Positions 47,201-55,659 of a stretch of DNA of 64,000 nt are shown here, piece after piece. The notes under the pieces were generated by a model, which was not told the origin of the DNA, searched no databases, and worked only from the letters and a program-made list of their open reading frames with translations. Location: IMG/VR virus record IMGVR_UViG_3300006735_000023, positions 1 to 64,000 of that record, one strand, 5' to 3'. Origin of the DNA: a virus. Position numbers and translations under genes: made by a program. Every line of letters begins with the position of its first letter. Within the stretch, counting starts at the first letter, position 1.

Positions 47201-48433
47201 ACAGTAAGTGCAACAACTTTCGCTCAATACATAGATAATCTAAAAGAAAAATTTATTAATGTTAAAAATAGAAAAACTATTGGTGGGGGTGGTTTCGGAT
47301 TCCAACCAAACTGGCCAGCATACCCAACACTACGGAATCTTTATGAAGCCTATGCATCAGGAGGGACTTCTAGTACAATAGTGGCAGGACCTGTAGTTGA
47401 TAATATAGGTAGTAATCAATTTACATATCAAAAAATGATAGGATTTGTCGATAAAATAGAACCATATTGGACAAATTTATTGGAACAATTTATCCCATCA
47501 ACTACAATAGTAGGATTAGGTACAAAATATCGTAATACAGTATTTGATAGACAGAAATATGTTTATAAACATGGACAAAGTTCGGTGGTAGAAATAGAAA
47601 ATCTCTCAAACGACTCTATGTTAATAAATCCACAAGAAGATTCAGTAGGTGATACATTAAATAATAATACTGGTAGTCAATGGCACAATAGAACTGTATT
47701 GTATGCGGGTAGTGTGGGTCCTTGGACTAGTGCAATTACAGAACCGTTAGTACTGAGAGATTCAGATGGTGCAAACACAGCACCAGGAGTAGGTACACCA
47801 ACAACTGCCTTTATAGCCGGTAAGGAGTATTATTTTAGGATAGGTGTTAAATTTATGGCCGGTATACAAAATGCAGGTGGTACAATTATTAGTGGTCCTA
47901 ATAGTGCTAGTGTAGGTGGTTTAATTGCGGATCCGGGACAAACTTTTACTGGTTGGGTACCTGGAGTAGGATATGTAAGTAGACAAGGTAGAATATGGTT
48001 AAAAACAGCAATAAGTGGGGGAGCTACACCTAAAGATGTTGAGATTTTAGTTTTTGGTCCAGGATTCTATGATGTTAGGTTCATACCACAGGCAACAGCA
48101 AACGCAAATTTACACATTGTAACAGACATTAACGGTTTAATACTAGATAGTGTTAAATTATATAATGTGACAGACTCAGTCTATATATGTGATACAGAGG
48201 TTCGAAATGGTAATTTTACTCAGGGTATGGAATATTACGACCCATTAAATAACTTAGACCAAAATAGATTACAAAATTGGTCAGGTTTATCAGGAAGTGG
48301 AGCACCAGGAGGAACAGATAAAAAATGGCAAATAGCACCAACTCATTTCCAAGTGTGGCCAGGTTCAGATGGAACAGAGTCAGCAACAGTTATTGACTGG
48401 TATGAAAGAGGATTAATTGATGACGTACCATAA
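44261..48433 (+). CDS. gpI/gp7-like baseplate wedge protein with large insertions
   Basis: 1390 residues. Residues about 330-510 hold the recognisable core: YKTDLVSRFFTTDAIKEFD, RVQKLLRIYGREFDEVKKYI, IPDRLVKNFARTLGFETID and the gpI-like YKGKGTRKIIEFFLRFIGAP. This pattern is typical of phage tail protein I, whose fold is shared by T4 gp7, the partner of gp6 in the wedge core. Two insertions stand out: an alpha/beta segment at about 600-820 (AAVFVFEHIGADIPANMQQL then YDAGYAVLTISNQ), and a jelly-roll-like domain at about 1126-1304. The size suggests that receptor-binding modules have been added to a wedge scaffold. The exact T4 counterpart is uncertain; the gpI-type core is fairly clear. Confidence 0.65.
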   Translation: MAYKKIIGNYQSNADFSPNLIGYQIVQGQLTLLSNFYTSSTNTPKTTQYYATENFNQPVNLNSLSITASQSKRLLDNNLKLVLNLDRSDLFNYTLFGSLREHIKASLTSIIKKWPASLYIDKYVSGSTLNTVLEYRYVSATDSAYFKIPVSAIHNKFQINIKNNPNTYQGWNGIKMMSQDFYKYNLVYPISSSVSADGTYVGNSPGFFSNTQEHQVIAFTGTTPQSPNYIHFKVKGNPFTGTTLGILSDNFHIKPKTLYKEQFYDKLGSLDGFLLNRNVTPIYTSEFKVPTEGPTGTFTLIPRKFTWPTTDGYNIDIDTTTYGSYVTNLMNLADSYDEYKTDLVSRFFTTDAIKEFDTDDRRVQKLLRIYGREFDEVKKYIDGLAYANTVSYNKSNNIPDRLVKNFARTLGFETIDFADQSKVMEAFFGGTNETVFSGTSVGMTPVQFDIELWRRIIINAGYLYKGKGTRKIIEFFLRFIGAPTSLIELNEYVYTVKGKLDTKQVGIALSHLLGEAPEGEVSLFNGLEIPMDTDGYPEVLPPSDDYYFQMKGGWYQTTSYNGANNPHMGPYDAGQEYFNRFRCFTEITGQTVTIPSEITGTIGPESFVAVLVSNEAGQDTNFQLIKNAGGLGYVNSRGDGGIGAGNTPGACDPTNPLTFCTYNTVSDAVNYGNAAVFVFEHIGADIPANMQQLAKELYDAGYAVLTISNQATNSLYPINSTSDHFVGEEWGFLENPLLDPLNPLSQGWVSYGSTTQLYGQNIDSVISEATILSYNDIPNETNINAAYLYNTNGGRWVHCQNPNLYQAPVLFANIMDFLTMRSEQYRDYFRFEWSGTYEEEIYVSCPGFTLSPQVDNKKSWIVSSGDTLNVEREWHLSDSDTTTTNGRRDTLYYVGDDERLVLNTKMVDAHLNVAKGIEHDMYTYNKLSGFPITLKFDYLDHIDENLWPVVGENVYTSRGYNRQNLGTNIYYGSSLSAAGFTVSATTFAQYIDNLKEKFINVKNRKTIGGGGFGFQPNWPAYPTLRNLYEAYASGGTSSTIVAGPVVDNIGSNQFTYQKMIGFVDKIEPYWTNLLEQFIPSTTIVGLGTKYRNTVFDRQKYVYKHGQSSVVEIENLSNDSMLINPQEDSVGDTLNNNTGSQWHNRTVLYAGSVGPWTSAITEPLVLRDSDGANTAPGVGTPTTAFIAGKEYYFRIGVKFMAGIQNAGGTIISGPNSASVGGLIADPGQTFTGWVPGVGYVSRQGRIWLKTAISGGATPKDVEILVFGPGFYDVRFIPQATANANLHIVTDINGLILDSVKLYNVTDSVYICDTEVRNGNFTQGMEYYDPLNNLDQNRLQNWSGLSGSGAPGGTDKKWQIAPTHFQVWPGSDGTESATVIDWYERGLIDDVP

Positions 48434-48445
48434 AAAATATTAAAT

Positions 48446-48766
48446 ATGAAGAAAAAAGGGAATGTAAATATACTATTAGATATAACAACCAGCACAACCT
48501 CTTATGGTAATGCTCGTTCTCCAGTAGAAGAAATTTCTATAGAAAAAAGTGATGCAAGTTATAAAAGAGGGACTGGAACTCTAGACAATACACAAAATCA
48601 TGGTACATTAATACTTGCACAAAATATAGAAACAGATGGTGTAGTAAAAAGAGAAAATAAAAAATTATTTGGAAACATAAATATGGGTAATAAAATTACA
48701 AATCCTATAATTAAAACAAATACAATAAAAGGAGCGACTAATTCATCACTATACTCAAATGGATAA
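48446..48766 (+). CDS. Hypothetical small protein (106 aa)
   Basis: Unrecognised. A Lys-rich start (MKKKGNVNILLDITT) is followed by Ser/Thr/Asn-rich sequence and a basic middle (VVKRENKKLFGNINMGNK). No Cys. It overlaps the next gene by eight bases, so it is probably co-translated with it. Its beta-prone, Gly- and Asn-rich composition suits a small virion or fibre-attachment protein. Nothing more specific can be said. Confidence 0.55.
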   Translation: MKKKGNVNILLDITTSTTSYGNARSPVEEISIEKSDASYKRGTGTLDNTQNHGTLILAQNIETDGVVKRENKKLFGNINMGNKITNPIIKTNTIKGATNSSLYSNG

Positions 48767-51074
48767 ATGTAGATATAAAACATTATTAAGAGATTCGGCT
48801 AAACTGATTAGTAATTCACAATATACCAATCAAAATACCGCGTATATACCTTTAGACGTTTATACGTGTTATGACCATTTCAGTGCTCCAATATTTAATG
48901 TAAGTGGAGCATCCAAACCATCTGCTTTTTATACCTATACTTTAAGTGGTAGTCCATATTCATTAGTTAATATGACACCTACAGGTCCAACCGCTTCAAC
49001 TAATAATGCTGTGTGGAACGTAAGTAAATCAGCAGCAACGATAGAATACTATCTACCAAATAATTTTGCTAGTGGATATACAGGTAAGTTTAGAAGTAGT
49101 GTATATAAATGGGACGACAATAAAAACGGATTCGTTTATCCTCCAGTACACACTAAAACCTTCTCAACTTTTCCTAAATCAACAGATTTGGCTTGTTCAG
49201 CATCAACTACATCTTCAACATTTAGTGTTTTCTTTAGTATTTCAGGGGTAAGTTCAACAACAAATTATCTTTCAAAACCATCATTTTATTGGTGGGGTAG
49301 AGATATTACAAGATCGGATAGTGCAGGGGGTCATTTAGCACCTATTTGGGATGGGTTTTATACCGCAGGAACTTTAACTAATTACTTAAGTGATGTAAGG
49401 ATAAACACTGGAGGAACCTTTGGGTCCTCAATAAACGTTGGTTTAACCGGGGGAACCGGAGGAACATATATTTCAGGTACAAGATTTAATGAACCAGTGA
49501 AAAATGGGCATATAATACCAATTCCAAACCCAACAACAGGTGCGATTAACGTAACAAACGCAGGGGTAACAGGAAATGGAGGATATTGGTATAAAAATCA
49601 ATGCTATATGAGTGGTATGAGTTTTGATTTAACAATAGGTCACGGTATGAGTGCACTCACAGGAGGACCAACATTTGTAAGTGCCACTTCAGCTTACCAT
49701 GGTTATTGGACAGGTTTTGCAACAGGAAATGTATATGTTTACAGTGCATGTTGCCAACATAAGGTTGTCGACCAAATTCCAACAAGTCAGTTAGGTTCTA
49801 GTAGGTCAAATAGTTCAGCTAGAAGTAGTAATGATTATTTAGTTAAGGGGTCGTTTGTTTATTCTGGTGATGGAACAACAGCTTCTTGTTATTTAACATC
49901 TGGTAATACATACGACACACTTGTTGATAATCCAAGCAGTGTAGAATACCAATCCTTAAATAGTAATTTATTTAATTATAATTTATATTATTCAGGTACA
50001 GACCATACATTTATTGCCGTAACAGATCCACCTAAACCCCAAATTTATTTATCAAAAACAGAAAAGGTAGTGGATGGTACGTACCTAAATACCACAACAA
50101 CTGATGCGATAACAGAAGGGTTAGACATGGGTGATACCAAAATGGAATTAATGGTTGAAAATTTACCAATAACAACGTCAGGACAAAGTGAGTATTATTT
50201 AAGTCAAGATCCAGTTGGGGATGTGTGTCTAAGCTTAAATGGTGTTACACTAATAAAAGATATAGAATATATTGCAGACCAACGTAAAATAAGTATTAGT
50301 GTTGATAAAACAATTGCGGATAGTGTTAATATTAAGATTACTGATGAAATCGTTGCAACTTATGTAAAAGGAAATACTCTAGAGGGTTTTGTCTCTGAAA
50401 CAAATGCAGTTCCTAGTAATGTGTATTCAGGAGGCACACTTCAGGGTATAACGTATGATGTATTTAACTATAACACAGGGTCAACTTATAATTTTAATAA
50501 TGTATGGTATGAAAACGGGAGTCCAGAAGGTTTTTGGGAGTACTATACTGAACAACCTATAACAATAACAGAAGATAATCTAAGTAATATAATTGTATTA
50601 GTTAATGGGGTTAAATTAACACCAAACCAGGACTACTTTAGGTCAACAACTAATGTTTACAGAATAATATTTAATCAAAATATAAATTTAACGGTGGGAG
50701 ATATTGTTAATGTTTATTATATCACTAATTTATTAGGACAATTGAGTCAAAGTCTAAGTAGTCCTTTCAAGGATATTTTTTGGACAGTAGATCCACCACC
50801 ACAAACAAGTAATGGTATATTTGAAATACAAGTAACAAGTAGCGGAGATACAAGTTTTCTTTCTGCTACTACTGTACAGACACTTACCTACCAAGAAGGA
50901 GAAAGTAATTATCAAGCAACCATAGGACCATACACTGCTCTTAATCAAAAGTATTTATATAGAGTAAAAAATACTAGAACTTATATATCAGCTAGTGGTT
51001 CTTCATTAACTACGACAGCAACTAGTTTAACAAATAAGTTTGATACTAATAATCCAGCTATAGAAAGTTACTAG
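48759..51074 (+). CDS. Tail structural protein (771 aa), beta-rich
   Basis: The ATG at 48759 overlaps the previous gene by eight bases. The protein is rich in Ser, Thr, Gly and Tyr. Residues 1-130 contain aromatic strands (TAYIPLDVYTCYDHFSAPIF). The middle has Gly-rich loops (GGTGGTYISGTRFNEPVKNG). Residues about 430-660 contain two related blocks, VCLSLNGVTLIKDIEYIAD and IIVLVNGVKLTPNQDYFRST, each a LNGV/VNGVxLxxxxDY strand pair typical of phage fibre beta domains. The C-terminus resembles a fibronectin-like strand series. It is most likely part of a tail fibre. No enzyme motif was seen. Confidence 0.6.
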   Translation: MDKCRYKTLLRDSAKLISNSQYTNQNTAYIPLDVYTCYDHFSAPIFNVSGASKPSAFYTYTLSGSPYSLVNMTPTGPTASTNNAVWNVSKSAATIEYYLPNNFASGYTGKFRSSVYKWDDNKNGFVYPPVHTKTFSTFPKSTDLACSASTTSSTFSVFFSISGVSSTTNYLSKPSFYWWGRDITRSDSAGGHLAPIWDGFYTAGTLTNYLSDVRINTGGTFGSSINVGLTGGTGGTYISGTRFNEPVKNGHIIPIPNPTTGAINVTNAGVTGNGGYWYKNQCYMSGMSFDLTIGHGMSALTGGPTFVSATSAYHGYWTGFATGNVYVYSACCQHKVVDQIPTSQLGSSRSNSSARSSNDYLVKGSFVYSGDGTTASCYLTSGNTYDTLVDNPSSVEYQSLNSNLFNYNLYYSGTDHTFIAVTDPPKPQIYLSKTEKVVDGTYLNTTTTDAITEGLDMGDTKMELMVENLPITTSGQSEYYLSQDPVGDVCLSLNGVTLIKDIEYIADQRKISISVDKTIADSVNIKITDEIVATYVKGNTLEGFVSETNAVPSNVYSGGTLQGITYDVFNYNTGSTYNFNNVWYENGSPEGFWEYYTEQPITITEDNLSNIIVLVNGVKLTPNQDYFRSTTNVYRIIFNQNINLTVGDIVNVYYITNLLGQLSQSLSSPFKDIFWTVDPPPQTSNGIFEIQVTSSGDTSFLSATTVQTLTYQEGESNYQATIGPYTALNQKYLYRVKNTRTYISASGSSLTTTATSLTNKFDTNNPAIESY

Positions 51075-51090
51075 AATTTCTGTAGTTTGA

Positions 51091-51103
51091 TATTTATAAT
51101 AAA
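51091..51103 (+). promoter_or_regulatory. TATTTATNNTAAA motif upstream of the 51139 gene
   Basis: TATTTATAATAAA starts 48 bases before ATG 51139. A 15-codon mini-ORF (51104-51151) begins directly after it and overlaps the gene start in another frame. Confidence 0.4.
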
Positions 51104-51138
51104 ATGAAAGATAATATATTAAAAGAAAATAAAGTAAA

Positions 51139-53529
51139 ATGGGATATATAAAAAAAGATAGTGTAGCATATGTAAGTGCGAAATTAACCGATTACGGGAG
51201 AGAAAAGTTAGCTTTAGGACAGTTAAATTTTAGTTATTGGGGTTTCGGCGATTCAGAAATAGACTATGGAACGTTTAACGACGATTATTCCTGGTTAAAT
51301 AACGGAGCGGGAGGTAATGTAGACTTAGGTTTATTAAATATATTAAGACCAGCGGATAATCCACCAGGACCAAGATATCCATTATTACGAGTACCAGGTA
51401 ACAGTGGAAGTACATTCACATCAATAGCATCTCCCGAACTTAACAAAACAATTATTAATAACCAAGCAGTAACTAGAGGATTTTTTACTGGAGAAAGTAA
51501 AACAACGACTTACGGTACTAGTTATCCTGAACGTAAATATAACTATTTTCTTAGGACTGCAACAACTTATACTAAAGCAGTAGGTTCACTTAATTTAGCT
51601 AGTATTAGAAGGTCAGGGTCTAATACTATAAATGACGATGGTAGTTATGGTGGTGGTGGAAAATTTGGTGCTATAACAGATGTTAGTGGAAATGGTGTAG
51701 AACCAGTTGCAGGAGACTTCATGTTAATTAAACCTAATGAGTTTGCAATCGACCCAACAGCACTGGGAGATCCTGGAGAAGTTGGTGCGGACAATCCAAT
51801 ACCTTACTTATGGTATAGAATTGTAGAAGTAGAAGGAACAACAACTTTAGCGGCGGACAACTTATTATTAACAGTTGATAGAGCAATACCTAATTTTACT
51901 GGATCTACTTGTACACAGTATAGAAATTCTACAGTTTTCTTTTATGACGGTGGAGGTGTGAATCATAACCCTATCGACTCTTATTATGGAACAGGTACAA
52001 CAATCCCTTATTGGAATGAATTAAGTTTAACTTTTGATAGTAACTGTGATGTTTCTGTTAATGATGTTAAAATTTGGAATATGAATATTCCATGGACTGA
52101 ACCACTTTGTGGATTGACTGCAGCAACACACGGAACAGTTGCCAATCTTGGGTCTACAGCCTACACATCAACTAAAGAATATTTAGATTATACTAATCCA
52201 GTTTATTCAGAATCTTACGGAGGATGGGTAGATAACTATAGACAAAAATCGATAGCAATTTTACACTATACAAATAACTCCATATCTAATTTCTACGGAG
52301 AAGGATTTCACTGGGCAGATAATGGAGGTAACAATTTCCAAGTAACCCTCCCAGAAGTTATGTATAATTACACTGGAAATACATCAATTGGGTTGTTATT
52401 AACAGGAGAAACAAGAACTACTCCAAGAACTTTAACTTCAACATTTAATGTTAACAGTGAGGTAAATTATTATGAGTTACACACTTCAGGTGGTACGGCA
52501 GGTATTACGAACCCAAGTTACATTGCACCATCAAGTGTAGGAAAAATATTCCCTGACTTAAAAATAGCAGTTATTGATGATGAAGAAATAGTTGCGGCTT
52601 TATCCTATAAAAGTAATAGAAATTGGGTATTACCACAATTAAGTGCTAGTTATACAGCGGTTTCAGGTGGTACAGCGGCAGAAGGAGTTTCACAACCCGG
52701 AGACCAGTTCTGGATTACATATCAATTTACTACAACTAGTGGATACACAACAGGTATGTACTGTAATAAATTTACTTTTATGTCTCAGGATACAACTAAT
52801 TGTGATAATTGTGACGGAGCTAATAAAAACATTAAAGTTAGTTTCCCTTATGGTAGTTTACCATTTATGAGAAGAGGTGGAATTAGTTCAACACTTGGGA
52901 CACCGGAATCCGATACTGATGTTAATTCTAAATTTATTGGATGGGAAGCCACAGGTTTTGACATACTAATCCAAAAAGCACAAAATAACGAACCACCTTT
53001 AAGTAACGCATGGAGGAGAATTCCAGTTAACCAAGCGATGGACGGTACCTCTATATATAATAACCACAACGGTGTCTATTGGGTTGACTACGAAATTCTA
53101 TATAATAACGAATTTGTTGTCACCAAAGCAGATTATGACACAGGAACCGGAACTTATGCACCAGATGGGGGTAATTACAGTCTTAATGATTGGATTCTAA
53201 TGCCAACAGTTACAGAAATGACAGACTCTACTCCTACACCTACTTTAACTTTTGGGGACGAAAGATGGTTATGGGGTAATGTTGATACTGATATAAAGGC
53301 CACAGTTTTCCGTACTACATTTATGTTTACAGCAGGAGGAACAGAATTTAACACTTCACAGAATCCTACATGGGGAACTGGACCAGCAAACCCAGCACAT
53401 AATGTAAGGATAAGTGAGGTATCGGTATATGATAGCACATTTAATGAGGTAATAACAGGTAAAATAAGTGATCCAATTGAAAAGAAAATGGATTCGAACT
53501 TTACACTAGCAATGGGATTAGACTTTTAA
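51139..53529 (+). CDS. Virion protein of the GREKL N-terminal family (796 aa)
   Basis: The N-terminus, VSAKLTDYGREKLALGQLNF then SYWGFGDSEIDY, is shared in pattern with the proteins at 53533 and 54064, and may be a common attachment module. The central part is beta-rich with Cys pairs (NCDNCDGANKN). The C-terminal 60 residues (NPTW, then VRISEVSVYDSTFNEVITGK and a final MGLDF strand) resemble the C-terminus of the 56250 protein. The whole looks like a repeated structural element of the tail or a fibre. It is preceded by the TATTTATAATAAA motif, so it may start a transcription unit that runs to 57572. Confidence 0.6.
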   Translation: MGYIKKDSVAYVSAKLTDYGREKLALGQLNFSYWGFGDSEIDYGTFNDDYSWLNNGAGGNVDLGLLNILRPADNPPGPRYPLLRVPGNSGSTFTSIASPELNKTIINNQAVTRGFFTGESKTTTYGTSYPERKYNYFLRTATTYTKAVGSLNLASIRRSGSNTINDDGSYGGGGKFGAITDVSGNGVEPVAGDFMLIKPNEFAIDPTALGDPGEVGADNPIPYLWYRIVEVEGTTTLAADNLLLTVDRAIPNFTGSTCTQYRNSTVFFYDGGGVNHNPIDSYYGTGTTIPYWNELSLTFDSNCDVSVNDVKIWNMNIPWTEPLCGLTAATHGTVANLGSTAYTSTKEYLDYTNPVYSESYGGWVDNYRQKSIAILHYTNNSISNFYGEGFHWADNGGNNFQVTLPEVMYNYTGNTSIGLLLTGETRTTPRTLTSTFNVNSEVNYYELHTSGGTAGITNPSYIAPSSVGKIFPDLKIAVIDDEEIVAALSYKSNRNWVLPQLSASYTAVSGGTAAEGVSQPGDQFWITYQFTTTSGYTTGMYCNKFTFMSQDTTNCDNCDGANKNIKVSFPYGSLPFMRRGGISSTLGTPESDTDVNSKFIGWEATGFDILIQKAQNNEPPLSNAWRRIPVNQAMDGTSIYNNHNGVYWVDYEILYNNEFVVTKADYDTGTGTYAPDGGNYSLNDWILMPTVTEMTDSTPTPTLTFGDERWLWGNVDTDIKATVFRTTFMFTAGGTEFNTSQNPTWGTGPANPAHNVRISEVSVYDSTFNEVITGKISDPIEKKMDSNFTLAMGLDF

Positions 53530-53532
53530 GAT

Positions 53533-54042
53533 ATGGGATTCGTAGACATAAATAGTGAAAATTTTAACATTTACCTAACACCAATGGCGAGAGAAAGACT
53601 CTATACTGGTAAGGGAGGTGATTTACAAATAGAATATTTTAGTCTACATGATGGAGATATAAATTACACTAAATCTAAATCTAATGAGGCATTTGTCGAT
53701 ACCCCTGCGGGGAAATACGATAAAGTACCCAATTTAAGAGGTAATCCTAGCACCATAGGTGTTAATGGATGTCAAATATATGAATTAGAAGATTTTATAA
53801 TGAGAAATCAAGGAAGAGAAGAAAAATGTCCAGCTGGTTTCGTAAAAGATATGAATGGAGAATGTGTAGAAATAAAATATATTAGACAACAAAATAAGGA
53901 GATAACTAAAAAACTTATAAAAAGTAAAAAGGCAACAGAACCTAATGAAAGTAATATAATGGGAGGGGCGCGTATAGTTACTCCTAATAGTAATAACACA
54001 AGTACAAGTACTTCTAGCAGCGGAGGCGGTGGAGGATACTAG
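53533..54042 (+). CDS. Small GREKL-family virion protein with Gly/Ser tail (169 aa)
   Basis: Three bases after the previous gene. Residues about 10-50 (IYLTPMARERLYTGKGGDLQ then IEYFSLHDGDINY) match the shared N-terminal module of its neighbours. The middle contains CPAGFVKDMNGEC, and a Lys-rich helix follows. The end is a Ser/Thr then Gly run finishing GGGGGY, like the end of the 55660 protein. A short flexible Gly tail with a terminal Tyr may be an assembly or docking signal. Probably a virion component; no function is recognised. Confidence 0.6.
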   Translation: MGFVDINSENFNIYLTPMARERLYTGKGGDLQIEYFSLHDGDINYTKSKSNEAFVDTPAGKYDKVPNLRGNPSTIGVNGCQIYELEDFIMRNQGREEKCPAGFVKDMNGECVEIKYIRQQNKEITKKLIKSKKATEPNESNIMGGARIVTPNSNNTSTSTSSSGGGGGY

Positions 54043-54063
54043 ATAAATAAAAAATTAAATTAA

Positions 54064-55647
54064 ATGGGATTTCAACCTTCAGGAGATACAACAACACAAG
54101 TAACTTTAGATGTAAGTTTAACTAAATTAGGTAGAGAAAAGTTAGTTTATGGAACTGGTTCTAAAATTGCTTTTTTTACATTACATGATTCAGGAGTTAA
54201 TTATACTTCTACCGCAAAACCAACTAGAGGTAATGTGCCAGATGTGGCAGGAACATTAAATTCTAATAAAGGAGTATCCAACGGACAAGGATTTAAGGAT
54301 ATAATTATGAGAAACGTCCCTACTGGGATGGAAGATTTAATTGAGCAGACTGGCACAAAAAAAGTTAAATTTGGTACATCATCTAGAGGATGGGGAGATG
54401 AACTTGGTTTAACTGCTGACACAGAGAACTATAATAAATTAAATGTAACAGTTAATTTAGATTACGCCCTTAATTTTATGAAGTGGCTATCAGAACAAGT
54501 AGAAGCGGGACAAACTATAGACTATAGTATTTTTTATGATACTAATAACCATCCAGCTTCAACACTTAGAGACGGTTTTTTAGATTTTATAGATTATATA
54601 GATATAGAGACAGACGATGAATCAACCCAAAAAACACTAAACACAGAAAAGGATGAAATAGATGTTTGTTTCCTTAACTCTAACACTAGAGTACTTAATA
54701 AAAGTACGGACAAATACTCTTCTGACATACAGAAGTATATGTTTATGTCAAAAGAGTTTTTATATGATAATGGTGGTATGCCAGTCAATGCTAGTTATGA
54801 AGAAAATGCGATAGATAGTCCATTCAAGTTTGCTTTTTCATCAGGAAGAGAAAATACAGTTTCACAATCTATTAGTAGACTTACAGATAATCCACCTCAA
54901 AAGAAAGAATTTGGAAAATTATATGGAGGAGCAGGAAAATGGGGTATTACACTAGGAATGACAGATTATGTTTATGGAATAAGAAGAAGTGATTGGAAGA
55001 GAGATGGTATAAATGGTAATTTTGAAAGTGGTATAATTGCTGGTAGTGGATCTAGATTCACTAAAGTGTCCTACTTTGATATGGTTAATTATAATGATGG
55101 TAAAAACGCATTAAACACGGATTTAGATTTTATTACAATCGATCCAACAGATTATGAAGGTAGACCATTACCAACCAGTATAACTAATCAAGGAGTTACC
55201 GTTCCTTTATATTTGGGACAATCGATAGAAGTTTCTAAAAATAAAGGGTTTTACCCTAGGACTCATTTAGGGGGTTATCCTTTTGCTATTCCTCTTTTAG
55301 AAATGTGTTCTTTTGGGTCACAATCAATTGCAGTACAAAATGATATTATTGAATCGTTTTTTAGAAGAACGAGTCTAACACCATATTCTTTTACAAATAA
55401 CGATGGGAGTGATAACTATAGAACTACTTTAAGTTTTGTTGCAAAACCAAGAACAATGAAATCAACTAGATCTAACCCTATTAAAGACGGTCTTTTAACA
55501 ATAACATTTAAGTATAATAAATCAGTTGCTGAGGGTTCAACTATAGATTGGAGTAAAACAGGAGACTGGTCAAGTAGTTATAATTATAATAATTTCGTGG
55601 TTAGAGAGAAAAAGGACTACGGATTGACATATCAACCAGCACTATAA
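54064..55647 (+). CDS. GREKL-family virion protein (527 aa)
   Basis: The N-terminus reads LDVSLTKLGREKLVYGTGSK then IAFFTLHDSGVNY, the third consecutive copy of the shared module. It also shares a following element, GQGFKDIIMRN, with the FIMRN text of the 53533 protein, so the two share about 90 residues of layout. The body has acidic segments (IDYIDIETDDESTQK), then Gly-rich beta text (GKWGITLGMTDYVYGIRRSD) and a C-terminal aromatic strand (DYGLTYQPAL). No Cys cluster or enzyme motif. The inferred role is a tail or fibre structural subunit. Confidence 0.6.
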   Translation: MGFQPSGDTTTQVTLDVSLTKLGREKLVYGTGSKIAFFTLHDSGVNYTSTAKPTRGNVPDVAGTLNSNKGVSNGQGFKDIIMRNVPTGMEDLIEQTGTKKVKFGTSSRGWGDELGLTADTENYNKLNVTVNLDYALNFMKWLSEQVEAGQTIDYSIFYDTNNHPASTLRDGFLDFIDYIDIETDDESTQKTLNTEKDEIDVCFLNSNTRVLNKSTDKYSSDIQKYMFMSKEFLYDNGGMPVNASYEENAIDSPFKFAFSSGRENTVSQSISRLTDNPPQKKEFGKLYGGAGKWGITLGMTDYVYGIRRSDWKRDGINGNFESGIIAGSGSRFTKVSYFDMVNYNDGKNALNTDLDFITIDPTDYEGRPLPTSITNQGVTVPLYLGQSIEVSKNKGFYPRTHLGGYPFAIPLLEMCSFGSQSIAVQNDIIESFFRRTSLTPYSFTNNDGSDNYRTTLSFVAKPRTMKSTRSNPIKDGLLTITFKYNKSVAEGSTIDWSKTGDWSSSYNYNNFVVREKKDYGLTYQPAL

Positions 55648-55659
55648 AATAAATTAATT

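Noticed and set aside
14777-51103. T4-type late promoters (TATAAATA) on the minus strand
   Set aside because: The reverse complement of TATTTATA is the T4 late box, but no supported gene lies on the minus strand, so reading the sites as minus-strand promoters explains nothing.
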